Source: Mantis religiosa | Lineage: Eukaryota > Arthropoda > Insecta > Mantodea > Mantidae | Reading direction: 5' to 3' | DNA: 64,000 bases | NCBI GenBank assembly: GCA_030765055.1 | Contig: CM060954.1 | Coordinates: forward strand, 107,260,645-107,324,644 | Shown: one piece after another, positions 42,550 to 52,506 of the stretch | Numbering within the stretch: the stretch's first letter is position 1 | Layout of the letters: each line of letters opens with the position of its first letter | Translations under genes and position numbers: made by a program | Notes under the pieces: generated by a model | What the model saw: only the letters and a program-made list of their open reading frames with translations | Told to the model about the DNA's origin: nothing | Databases searched by the model: none

Positions 42550-42762
42550 ATCATCATCATCATCATCATCATCCCAACCCTCAAAAACATCTCATTGCAC
42601 AGGGGAGAACGGCACTACGCCAACACTCCCCTTCTTTTACAACTCGATTTTCATATAGGAGAGTTCTAAATCAATGAGCATTCTACATCACTCATATATT
42701 AACACAGAGGAGAGTTCAACATCTTATCTACACTGTGCTGATTCTCTCAATTCTATACTACT
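41908..42762 (-). repeat. Right terminal inverted repeat, ~855 bp
   Basis: Inverse of 26290-27129. Carries the same iterons, a C12 tract, (CA)n and (ATC)n arrays of different length from the left, and one base difference in the outer ~200 bp (GCAATGAG against GCAGTGAG). Confidence 0.93.
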
Positions 42763-42768
42763 TACGTT
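42763..42768 (+). repeat. Right target-site duplication TACGTT
   Basis: Matches 26284-26289 exactly. Confidence 0.95.
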
Positions 42769-43260
42769 AGTAGGTCTTATAAGATGGAAATTCACATTAC
42801 CATTAATGTTATCAATTCGCCCAATATTACGATTATTGTGTCTGGAAGCTGTGTTGTAGTGTACAATGGTGTCTTTTATCAATAATTGAATTGATTTATG
42901 AAAATTATTGGTTTCATAATAAAGTAATCTTTCTTCATTTGCTTGCTGCTTGTTTACAAATTCTTTGTGCCTTTTATTTGCTCCCCATAATTTACATCTC
43001 AAGGTGTTATTCTTCCTCTCCAATCTCTTTAATTTGGAAATTATGTCTTCCTCAGTCTGAATTGCAGCACAGTCGTCCTCAATAAAATGCAAACTGCACA
43101 CGACTGTTGAATTAGATTTATCATTTACCACGAAATTAGAACGCGATATAGCTTTTAGCCATTGTTTACGTAGTTCTTCTTCTACTGGAAATTCATGAAG
43201 ACTGATCCCTTTTGATTTTCCTTTCTTACTTTTACAGAAGGGTACGCAACAATACACCAT
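42763..43260 (-). pseudogene. THAP-domain protein, N-terminal part, interrupted by the Polinton
   Basis: Starts at Met 43260: MVYCCVPFCKSKKGKSKGIS with a C2CH THAP zinc module (C4, C5/C9, a later Cys-His pair in VVCSLHFIEDD), HEFP and the W of KQWLKAI, spanning ~85 residues. A charged, heptad-like segment follows (ISKLKRLERKNNTLRCKLWG). THAP domains are DNA-binding modules of P-element transposases and derived host proteins. The reading frame runs into the Polinton TIR at 42762. The likely C-terminal continuation is at 26283-25866 on the same strand across the insertion. With no central transposase part visible, it may be a deleted element or a host gene with introns. Confidence 0.7.
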
Positions 43261-43740
43261 CTGAAATATAATGTATTGAGCTGCTATGTTTTTTGTTGTA
43301 ATTATTGCTATTACTGATGTTATAATGATGATAAAAATAATATAATACGTAATTCTTACATTTGGAGCACTGCTATGTATGGTTCGGAGACCTGGACTTC
43401 GGAAAAACGGAGAGCTTTGAAATATAGTGCTGTCTATAGTAAATTTTTGTACTATAAAGCTGTCATGGAAAATCTACCTTCTAAGATAATGAACTGCCAT
43501 CATTTATGGCACAACGGTAAAAGTAATAATAATAAACAATGACATGTTGTGCTCATACTTATGATTACTTATATTATCTCTTATTTATACCCAGTTTTCT
43601 TATTGTCTCTTATTTATGCCCAGTTTTCTTGTTCGCTTACTTTAGATTGGTGTCAACAGCACTTCATGTGAAATTCACTTTCAATAGATACTAATTGAGA
43701 CCATAAAATTTGTTCAACTGTCACCACAAAACTAAATGTC
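43261..43740 (+). other. Mostly unassigned; small LINE remnant at ~43375-43440
   Basis: Plus-strand CTATGTATGGTTCGGAGACCTGG translates to a LYGSETWT-like motif, found near the C-terminus of RTE-type LINE polyproteins (compare VLMYGSES at 54.27 kb). The remainder has no recognised feature; TTATTTATGCCCAGTTTTCTT is duplicated at 43578 and 43609. Confidence 0.4.
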
Positions 43741-43741
43741 G

Positions 43742-44032
43742 GCAAGACCACTTAGGGATTAGCTTTGAGAGCTCCAAGCGGAAAAATGCAAACACCGCTC
43801 GATCGCTTAAATGCGTAGGAATCCGACTGAGTGCCAAGGCTTTAAGGGATGTGAGACGGCTATGACCTGGCGTATTCACACTCCAGCAAGACCACTTAGG
43901 GATTAGCTTTGAGAGCTCCAAGCGGCCAAAAATGCAAACACCGCTCGATCGCTTAAATGCGTAGGAATCCGACTGAGTGCCGAGGCTTTAAGGGATGTGA
44001 GACGGCTATGACCTGGCGTATTCACACTCCAG
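43742..44032 (+). repeat. Tandem duplication, unit ~144 bp, two copies
   Basis: The units begin GCAAGACCACTTAGGGATTAG at 43742 and 43886 and end ATTCACACTCCAG. They differ by a 3-bp insertion (CGGCCAAAAATG against CGGAAAAATG) and about one substitution, so the duplication is recent. Confidence 0.9.
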
Positions 44033-44134
44033 GTCGGGTGCTCCAACGTTCAGTTTTCTGACGAAAGCATTTATGGGACTCACCATAACATCTTGAGTAA
44101 TTAGTTACGAACTGTAGGCACATTATGAAATATA

Positions 44135-45387
44135 CGAGGGTGGTCTGAAAAGTTTCCGACCTCAACATGAAGATGGCAGCACTCATAAATAAAAGCCAGT
44201 GAATTTCGTTGTTCATCTGTTCAGCTACTCACCAAGTTTTCAGCCATTATGGATGCTCATTGTTATGTGAGTGTTTTTATGAAAATGGATAAAATCGAGT
44301 ATCAAGATATCATTCAGTATGTTTAAGAAAGGCAATACGCCTACGCAAATGAAAGATGAGTTGGATTCTGTGTATGGGGACTCTGCAACATCATTTACCA
44401 AAGTAAAAGTTTGGGCAGCTGAATTTAAACGTGGCCGTAAGAGCTTGGGAGATAATGAACGTTCGGGACGTCCAAAACTACGACTACCGACTAAAACATC
44501 GCCAAAGTACACCAAATGGTGCTAGACGTCCGCCGAATTAAAATGAGAGAGTTAGAACAGGCTATGAACATATCAAAATAACGTGTTTGTCACATATTAA
44601 ATCAACATTTGGACATTAGAAAGCTGTCCGCGCGTTGGGTGCCGCGTTTGCTCACGTTAGACCAAAAACGTGTTCGGATGAACATTTCCCACGCTCTGTT
44701 TGCGCAGATGATGCGCAATAAATCCAAGTTTTAGCGCCGATTAATTACTGTAAATCAAACTTGGATACACCATTATATGACCGAAATAAAAATACAGTCC
44801 AAACAGTGAACTGCAAAGTGGCAACTGGCTCCAAACAAAGAAAAAACTGTTTTTTTCGGCTGGGAAAGTGAAGGCGACTGTCTTTTGGGATAGGTAGTAA
44901 TGGAGTTATTTTAATCAATTATCTTCAAAAAGGAAAAACCATTACAGGAGCATACTACGCATTATTACTTGACAAGCTGAAGGCAGAACTTGCGGAAAAA
45001 CAGCCACATTTACAGAAAAAGAAAATCCTGTTTCACCAATACAATGCCCCGCCTCACACCTTAGCGGTTGCAATGGAGAAAACCTACGAGTTACGGTTTG
45101 ACCTGCTTGACTCACCAGATCTAGCCCCAAACGACTTCTTTTAGTTCCCTCATCTGAAAATTGCTCTCGGAGGACAGAGATTTTCGTCAAATGAAGAGGC
45201 AATCACCTTCGTGAACAATTATTTTACAGAGAAAACGCCAAGTACTATTTGGACGGGTTACAGAAATGGGAGCATCGCTGGGAGAAGTGTGTAGTCACAA
45301 GGAGAATATGTTGAAAAATAAAAAAATAAAAATTCTGATAAATGTCTTGTATCGTTATTAGGTCGGAAACTTTTCAGACCACATGTG
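44135..45387 (+). mobile_element. mariner element, full length, dead transposase
   Basis: TA flanks at 44133-44134 and 45388-45389. Inverted ends share TGGTCTGAAAAGTTTCCGACCT. Length 1253 bp. The HTH region begins at 44319 (FKKGNTPTQMKDELDSVYGD) and includes ERSGRPK. Frames then break near 44520 and 44580. The first catalytic Asp region reads NQTWIHHYMTE (normally DETW), and the second reads HQYNAPPHT (normally HQDNAP). The third, SPDLAPND, keeps its Asp but a stop follows at FF. Two of three catalytic acids are lost. Confidence 0.88.
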
Positions 45388-45389
45388 TA

Positions 45390-46389
45390 GAAATAAATAA
45401 CGTGTATATTTGTCAGAGTGGATTCGTGAGCATTTTTCTTGTTGGGGCCAGATGCGAAGATGACCAATGAAAGTCTAAACCTTATAAAACAGGTTACCAT
45501 TAGTTGCATTGCCAAAAACGCTGCAACAGAGGAAATGTGTCTAAATGCTACACACTTTTAAATATTAAGTAACTAATAATAACAGATAAAATGGAACTGT
45601 TACTTGTGCATGAGCTGAGCACCTCTATTCTTATAGGCGGCAGATTTCAATCACTCTATTTCTGGAGTTAGGGATTTCGCCAATTTTCTCTTTGTGAATG
45701 GATCGACCAGCCAAGGAATTAAGCCTGTCTCGGCCCATTAACATAATGAAAGACTATTAATGTACTAAAGGTTCTCGCGGCCTTGTGTATTGGAAATGGA
45801 GTTGTTACGGTAGCTACAAAATAGGAATGAACATAAGGCGGGGCTAGGCGTGGCTGATCTATCGCTACTAGCGAATGCAGTGCGTGCGGTGTTGTACAGT
45901 TAAGCACGCATATTGGCTCACTTTGCCGAACCATACGGCTAATTTCTTTGCGCGCTCTTAAGACACTCATTACTGAATTATTTTTTTTCCATGTTATGAG
46001 CTACTTTTTTCTGGGGATTTCTGTCCAAATACCATGTGTTTAGCACATTTGGTTTCGGTGATATGAAAAGAAAAGGCGCCTGACTAGAAAGAAAAGAACC
46101 ATTAGCTGTCAGTGAAGGAAAGCACTCACGTGCTATGCTGCAATTGCATTTCGTACCTTACATTCAATAAAGTGGTGATCTTTTAAGAGTGCACTCGTGC
46201 TTTCCAAAGTTAGTAAATATACCGCTTATGAAGCCTAGTACTGGTGTACCCAGCAGTAACTGTGAAACAATTCGTAAGAGTTTACATAAGCAGGTTACAA
46301 ATGTTCTTCTTAATGTGTATTCCTTTTTCCAATAGATATCAATTAAAGACATTTTCGGAATTACATATTTCGCTCGGAGTCGAGAATTA
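45390..46389. other. Unassigned sequence between mariners
   Basis: No family resemblance or splice-supported ORF was found. GC content rises slightly at 45740-45960. Confidence 0.35.
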
Positions 46390-47371
46390 ATGTTATAAGC
46401 TTGTCACGTGAGTGCACATTCTCTGACGAACATTGTTAAAGACGGCAAGCGGCCGCGCATTATCGTGGTGCAGCATCCAGCCTGCTTCACGGAAATGTGG
46501 TCTTTTGCGCCTGATGTGGACTTGCAATGTTTTCAGGATACCCCTGTAGTATTGTCCAGTTACTGATGTGTGTGCAGGTACATGCTGATAAACCATTCCA
46601 TGAATATCAAACAATGAGATGACCATAACTTTCCCAGCAGTAGTAACCACTTTTGCGTTTTTCGGGGCTGGTGATGGAGATTTCCACACTGAGCTTTACT
46701 GTTTGCTCTCAGGATCAAAATGATGTAGCCAAGTTTCATCAGCAGTGATTACGTTTGAAAGAAACTCCGATATTTCTCTAACATCAACTTTAACTGCATG
46801 CAGACCTGCATGCGAATGTCCTTTTATTCGGGTATCAACGTCTTGGAACCCATCGTGCACAAACACGTCTCATGTGTAATGTTTTTGTCACCAACCTGTG
46901 GGTGACACCCAAAGTATGGTCAATATTTCAGAAAGTAATTCGTCGATCCTCTCTCACAATGGCAGCAGCAGCAGTGTTGATGTTTTCTTCCCTAGGAGCA
47001 GCAACTGGGGCACCGGATCCACCTTCCTTTGAAATTGTCTCCCCTCTTTAAACATTTTAAATCACCTTAGAGCTGTGCTGTAGGGAAGAACATACTCTCC
47101 ATAGGCCTCAACTGAAGATTTGCTGAGACGAAAGAAAAAAATTCAAAGCCGTATATTGTTCCTTGCGTGTTACCTCCATTGCAGCGGTAGGTGATACTGA
47201 ACATGTCTGAACTTGCCTGGTTCTCACAGGCGGGAACCAGGAGTACCAACAATGAAACTACTATGGCATATTTCTTTCACATTAAGCTAACAGAATATAA
47301 TAAGATAGAATTTTAGTGCGAAAAATTATGACCGTAAAAAATTATGATCATTCTTTATTGAACAGCCCTCG
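46390..47371 (-). pseudogene. mariner transposase relic, 3'-truncated
   Basis: The right (5') end has a TA-flanked terminal repeat, on the minus strand CGAGGGCTGTTCAATAAAGA. The transposase reads in broken frames. The first-Asp motif ADETWLHHFDPESKQ is at about 46740-46690, followed by a stop, then an open frame from 46689 with KVMVISLFDIHGMVYQHV and the second-Asp motif LHHDNARP near 46460. The third Asp and the other terminal repeat are missing, so the element is truncated at its left side. It is a different subfamily from the 44 kb mariner. Confidence 0.75.
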
Positions 47372-47373
47372 TA

Positions 47374-48160
47374 ATTTGATGCAAATTTTCTCACACTCAG
47401 CAGGGAAATTTTCTCTGAATGTAATAAATTTCTGTGGGTCAGTAATTCAGAAGCATTGAATATATGACACTGTTGAAATTGTCCTTCCATTTGGTTGATC
47501 ACTGACACACGCTTCTTTGGCATCTGAATTCAGGTTCGCTACAGCACACAATTTGGTCGCTACCTAAGGAAGGAGCAAAGTTATCATCAACCTGGTATCT
47601 TCTACTATTCTCACCAATTTCAGATACAGCTGATTCAAAATACTGTAAAACACAATTTCTTACCAAATTAACCGTTACATAGAGCCCTCTGCTTTGCTCT
47701 TTTGTTGCGTAAATGTAAAGTTATTTGGCTGATGTGCATCTAATAGTTTAATTTCAAGTTCTTCTTCTCCCTTTAATGAATGAAAAAGGCACACTACCTT
47801 GTTCACCAAACAATTAAGATTTGAACAAGAATATTACGAATGCTAACGGGCCAGAACAAGCTGACCCCAAGCATATTGCTGTCTGCGATCTATGAAGAGG
47901 AGAATAGGGAAGAGAGGAAGGTATGACTGGCAAAGTGTACTGAGGGGAGAGGAGTAACCGTGAGCCCGTAAGGCCCTTCGTGGCAAGGAAACTGGCGAGG
48001 TTGTATACAACACAGCGGGATCCAAGCTTCGGTAACAATTAAGAATTGTGGTATAATAAAACATTATTTGTGATGATCATTACAAATAAATAAAATATAA
48101 AGCAAATATTTTCTTGAAATTAAGAGAAAGCTCCTATAGTAGTGGTGGTGGTGGTGGTGG
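47374..48160. other. Unassigned sequence with a (GGT)n tract
   Basis: No gene recognised. (GTG)n/(GGT)n microsatellite at 48141-48170. Confidence 0.4.
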
Positions 48161-48169
48161 TGGCGGTGG

Positions 48170-48310
48170 ATGTTGCCATGGCAGCTCAATGGTTAAGGGC
48201 AATCGGACGGAGAATGGGAGATCTGTAGCTCAAATCCCGGCTAAGGCACTGAAGTTTTCCTTCTCACTCCACTTATCGAAACCTTAACCTTCACACGGCT
48301 AGTGTGGAAG
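48170..48310 (+). repeat. tRNA-derived SINE, related to 11-13 kb units
   Basis: Head GTTGCCATGGCAGCTCAATGG with box A-like and box B-like parts (GCTCAAATCCCGG), then a CACTGAAGTTTTCCTTCTCA tail and CACACGGCTAGTGTGGAAG, a diverged match to the 13.5 kb SINE tail. Confidence 0.55.
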
Positions 48311-48394
48311 GGTAATTAGTTTCCAAAAAAACTTTGTTCTTACAGATAAATTAATGTACCAGTTAACTGACATTAAATTATGACATTGTTGCAG

Positions 48395-48619
48395 GTGTGT
48401 GTCTCGTGCTGTGACGAGATGTACTGCAACATCTCTGTGCCCAGCTACCACAGCACCGCCGTCTTCTCCGACATAAGGACCAAGGCTAGAAGGAAGGCTC
48501 AACTGGGGCAAGCTCACAACTCCACCAGGAGTACGAGGATCCCAAACTGGACGCCGTCAAGGACTAGTCCACCGCCTCATCTACTGTTATTGGTGCTCAC
48601 TGCCTTCCTGGTGCCCTAA
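48395..48619 (+). CDS. Likely terminal exon of a Ly6/three-finger GPI-anchored protein
   Basis: After an acceptor-like GACATTGTTGCAG the frame reads VCVSCCDEMYCNISVP. The CC-x-D/E-x-x-CN pattern closes the three-finger fold of Ly6/uPAR-family proteins. It ends with a hydrophobic HLLLLVLTAFLVP and stop, suiting GPI-anchor addition at the cell surface. GC-rich codons contrast with the AT-rich surroundings and point to a host gene. In insects such proteins include sleepless/quiver-type ion-channel and receptor modulators, but which one cannot be told from the last exon. Upstream exons were not found. A polyadenylation signal is not obvious. Confidence 0.6.
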   Translation: MCVSCCDEMYCNISVPSYHSTAVFSDIRTKARRKAQLGQAHNSTRSTRIPNWTPSRTSPPPHLLLLVLTAFLVP

Positions 48620-49089
48620 CTCTTCAGATATCTCACTATATTTTTTACAGTGAAAGAATTCACCAAATGAATTTATCAAAGACACTTCGTTTTTAATGTT
48701 TTCGTTTGACAATGCAGCGTCAAGAAAAACAAAACACAAGAGGTTTGCTTGGTTATTGTTCCAGTGGCGTAAAGCAAGCCTATGCTGAGACTTTAATGGC
48801 TTCTGAAATGTAATAATCTTCATTTATTTTACCACCATCATTTCTTGATAACTATGGTATCACACTTTTATAACTGTATATTGCTGACGAAAGTTTTAAT
48901 GTTTGATCAAGCTTAGTGACAAAAAGTATGGTGCCCGTCTAAAAATAAATATTTAAGTGCAAGCAACACTTGAAATGTTAATATCAGATACTATTTGTAT
49001 TGAATTATTTAATTTATAATAACTGCCTTTAATAACAGGATGTGCTAAAATTAAGAACAGCTACGCACAGCGAAGTACGGGAGATTTAT
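48620..49089. other. Probable 3' UTR and AT-rich sequence
   Basis: Downstream of the Ly6-like exon. No classical AATAAA lies close to the stop; AAATAAAT occurs at about 48943. Nothing else recognised. Confidence 0.35.
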
Positions 49090-49215
49090 TTGGATAAGGG
49101 CCCTCAACAAAAACTCATGGAAGTATCGGCCACGGGATTTGAAGCCATGTACCTCCCGAATCCGGGCCTCAGATGCTACTAACAGACTTAGTAAGGCGCT
49201 CTGAATAGCCCATTT
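49090..49215 (-). repeat. tRNA-derived SINE fragment
   Basis: On the minus strand GGCTTCAAATCCCGTGGCC is a box B-like element of a tRNA-derived head, with CTGAGGCCCGGATTCGGGAGG upstream. It resembles the SINE at 3.8-4.1 kb. Confidence 0.4.
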
Positions 49216-49344
49216 GTAAAATATGCAAAAAATGTGTTACGCTTTAGGCATTCCTGACCTAGAAGCACTAAGTGTGGTTGTCTTTTCTTTTCTACTGCAG
49301 AAGACATATCAAGAGAAAATAATTTGACCCCCTCACAATTAATT

Positions 49345-49595
49345 AGAGGCAGCGGCTTGTCTCAGTGGTTAAACTGCTTGGCTCTCACCAAGGCGGCCCG
49401 AGTTCGATCCCAGGCGACCGCAAAGTGAGATGTGTGGTGGACAACATGGCACTGGGGCAGGTTTTCTCCGGGATCTCCGGTTTCCCCCGCCATCTCATTC
49501 CACCGGTGCTCCATCTTCATCTCATGTATCATCAGTGTCATCGCCTGTGGTGCCGTATGTAGTAAAAGCGGGCGTTAAACACTACACCCCTCACA
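49345..49595 (+). repeat. tRNA-derived SINE with GC-rich body
   Basis: Head with TGTCTCAGTGGTTAAACTGC (box A) and GAGTTCGATCCC (box B). The body includes GGTTTTCTCCGGGATCTCCGG and CATCTCATTCCACCGGTG, then GCGGGCGTTAAACAC at the 3' end. Typical composite insect SINE structure. Confidence 0.7.
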
Positions 49596-50290
49596 ATTAA
49601 AATTATTTACAATAAAAATACAGTAGTGAAAATGAATAAACGGCAACGCTGAAGTGGAGACCTTCCCAGCATTCAAATAGGAATTCTTACATAATTTAAA
49701 ATCTCAGCATATGGCTACGTTAAAGAGACACTCCAGTAATAATCTCTTTTCTTGTGATTAACAAAATTTATATCATAATATGTGGGTTGATAAGAGTGTT
49801 AGCATAAGTATTTTTAAGTTTACTTTTTGCATTAAATCTTCTATTACATGACGAAAGGATAATATATTTCAGGACCTAGTGAATGTTTGAATGAAATAAC
49901 CGAAGAGGTGGAATATTGAATTTTGAAATATGCAGAATGTACAAGGTTCATTACGTAAAAACAAACTGACCTACTACCAAAATTATATATCTCTATTTTA
50001 AAGTCATAATAATCCCATTTTAGGTCTCTAAAGTTAATCTTCTTTACTTATAGTTTATCTGTATTGGAAGCAGCTCGAGGTCACCATTGCAAAATGTAAA
50101 TAATTATAAATTACTTGTTTTGTTACCCTGTTTTCCTTCAACTGATCATCAGTTACACAAAATTTGTCATATCCACAATTTGTATACAAGACTAAAAGGG
50201 GAGAGACCCCTAAGCATTCTGTCAAAACTGGAAAACTGTGCAAAATGTGAAGACAACACCAATATGGTAAAATATCTGTCCTTGGCAATT
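49596..50290. other. AT-rich sequence without recognised feature
   Basis: No gene or element recognised before the LINE endonuclease begins at about 50320. Confidence 0.4.
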
Positions 50291-50299
50291 TTATAATAA

Positions 50300-50563
50300 A
50301 TTACAGGAAGTGGTAACAAAAGTAATTATAACAGACCATGTTGTCATTAGTGGGGATTTAAACGCAAGGGTCGGTAATCAACCAATACAAGGAATAGTTG
50401 GCACTTTTGGAGAACATCATATTAACAAAAATGGATAAGAATTGAGACAATTTTCAGCATTTAATCAACTAAAAATAATGAACACATTTTTCAGGAAAAA
50501 AGATATTCAAAAGTACACGTGGAGTGCATGAGGAATGAGATCACTAACTGATTATATTATAGC
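50300..50563 (+). pseudogene. RTE-like LINE, endonuclease part (left of hAT insertion)
   Basis: Encodes DHVVISGDLNARVGNQPIQG and GTFGEHHINKNG, then KYTW and LTDYIIA: the APE-type endonuclease motifs GDFNARxG, NxNG, TW and DYI. Stop codons occur (after NKNG and in SA*GMR). The frame continues exactly at 52507 after the inserted element, with NDKIKNQITDVTVHRGSDIY. 5' truncation is near 50300. Confidence 0.7.
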
Positions 50564-52498
50564 TAGGGCCCAGAAGTTGACCTAAAAATTCTCTAAAAAT
50601 GAGCTATAAAATGCCCTTAAAAGATTAAAAAATGTGCATAAAATGTAAAAAAAATCACCTAACAAAAATTAACAATATATTTTATAATAATAAATTAACA
50701 ACTGCCACAGACAAATAATGAATATATGGTTTGAATAACCACATTTTAAAATTAACTGTCTTAGTATATAATGCAATTATTGCTATTAAGCAATAAATAA
50801 ATTCAAAATTCATCAGGCCATTTTCAATTTTATAAAATATGAAAAAATAATTTACTGTACCCATTAGCCAAAACATACCTTACTTAGCGTTGCAGTACAC
50901 TACCATGGTCATCTTCAAGTTATCAAAGGCAAAGAAACGGTGATTGTCAGCTAAACTTCCACAGATGTTATAGGTGCATATTTGAAAAACACTATGTCAC
51001 TGCCTGTTAAATCCTCTTCAGAAATATCAGTTATGAAGTTTTCTCTTGACAAGATATCGGCAATCTGACAAACTATTTGGTATCCTTTATTTTTGTCCAA
51101 CACAAATTTTAATTTCTGTCTAATTTTGTCCCCAATCTCACATTTTACATTCTCTCTTCCGCAATCTTCACTAACTCAATCAACTTATCGAATGTCATGC
51201 TACTTTTTCCAAGGCAGGTTATGGTATCCAACAAAAATGCAAAATTTGATTTAATAAAAGCTAATTTACCTTGGATTTGAGTATCAGAAAACAGATCCTG
51301 TATGCTCTCAGTTGCCTTAGAATGTACCCTATCAAAGCTATTTACCACTTCTCTCACTATTTGAAAATTGTCACAGTGGTATATAAGCAGTTAACCATGT
51401 ACCCTAGTGTGTTAAAATTGGTGCTGGCAGCAAAGCTATATTAGGGGCTTTTTCTTTGATATACATAGTTCAGCTTTCAAAAATATTTTCTTTAGCGTGG
51501 AAATTAGTATATCTACTTCTGGAAATGTTGATCTGACCTGTTCTGCAATTCGATGAAAAGCATGGGCCAAAATGTAACATACACCATTTTACTGTAAAAT
51601 GATTGGATCGATTTTGCCACCTTTCCCATGTCTGTTAGGAAGAGGAGCACGTTGTCATGCTGTATTCCACTAGGCCGCAATAAATACATGGATTTATGGA
51701 ACAGTTTGCATATATGACAGTGTTAACAGCTTCCATAACCTCTGAAGTCAGAAGAAACATTTGTCCGGCACTAGCAGCTTCTAGCGTATCATTACTACAC
51801 TGACTACATAATGCACCTCTAAATCGGTTGTCTCATCAATTGATATATACATTTCTTTCCCATTCACATATTCATATATTCGGTTTAACGTGTCTTCATA
51901 ACATTTTTGTAGGTAACTTTTATGCAAAGTTGATTCTTCTGGAATTGTATGACCAGTTTGATGTTCAAGAAAATCTCATAATTTGGAATTACTTAATTTT
52001 CCTAGCAGAATATAATTATTCCCATAATTCTTTATAAAAGGAAGATGACTTGTTACTTGACATCAAAGCCGTTTCTTTTAACAGTAACTGAGAAGGTTGT
52101 CTTTTTTCACATTTTGAAGAGCTCGCAAATGTTTTTCCTGCCCCAATATGCTGTTGTACGGTGAACCATTTGTTTGCAGCAACTTTAATTTCGCACACTT
52201 GCTGACCCCTGAAGAGCCCATGGATCAGGTCAGGTTGGCTACGGGAATCTAACCCAGGCCTTTCAAATGCGGGCTACAGATGAAAATGCCCAATAAATTC
52301 GTGAAAAAGAAAGAAAATGACCGGAAAATGCATCTAAAAGTTAAAAAATGACTATTACAAAAATGTGGAAAAAATGCATTTTGATGACCTATAAAAACAA
52401 TATATATCTAATGTATTTGTTCCAGAATGCACTTAATTTCCAATAAACATCATCTGTGACTACTCAGAAAAAAGATGACTTTTCATCAAAATCTCAAA
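50564..52498 (-). pseudogene. hAT-like (CGGBP1-type) transposase relic inserted in the LINE
   Basis: Flanked by ATTATAGC (50556-50563) and ATTATTGC (52499-52506), a near-perfect 8-bp duplication as made by hAT elements. The left end TAGGGCCCAG is hAT-like, but a matching right terminal repeat is not seen. Minus-strand coding pieces: CEIKVAANKWFTVQQHIGAG near 52190 (CGGBP1-like BED-type finger), LAHAFHRIAEQVRSTFPEVD near 51560, and VHSKATESIQDLFSDTQIQG at 51320-51260 followed by KSNFAFLLDTIT. Many stops. A SINE fragment lies at 52195-52300 inside it. Confidence 0.65.
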
Positions 52499-52506
52499 AT
52501 TATTGC

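Larger units (their letters stand above)
26290..42762. mobile_element. Complete Polinton/Maverick (adintovirus-like) provirus
   Basis: A 16,473-bp element bounded by long terminal inverted repeats starting AGTAGTATAGAATTGAG, with an exact TACGTT target duplication. It encodes protein-primed DNA polymerase B, a retroviral-type integrase with chromodomain, a packaging ATPase, an adenain-like protease, major and minor jelly-roll-type capsid proteins, a PLA2-domain virion protein and a fibre-like protein. That is the full virion-forming gene set. The outer TIR segments differ by one base in the ~200 bp compared, and all capsid-module genes are open, so the insertion is young. The only clear lesion is one in-frame TAG in the polymerase gene. 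It is inserted into a THAP/P-like transposase relic. Confidence 0.96.

Noticed and set aside
43742..44032. CRISPR-like or array-type repeats here and at 57.4 kb
   Set aside because: Eukaryotic tandem duplications with long units and no spacer structure; no cas genes.
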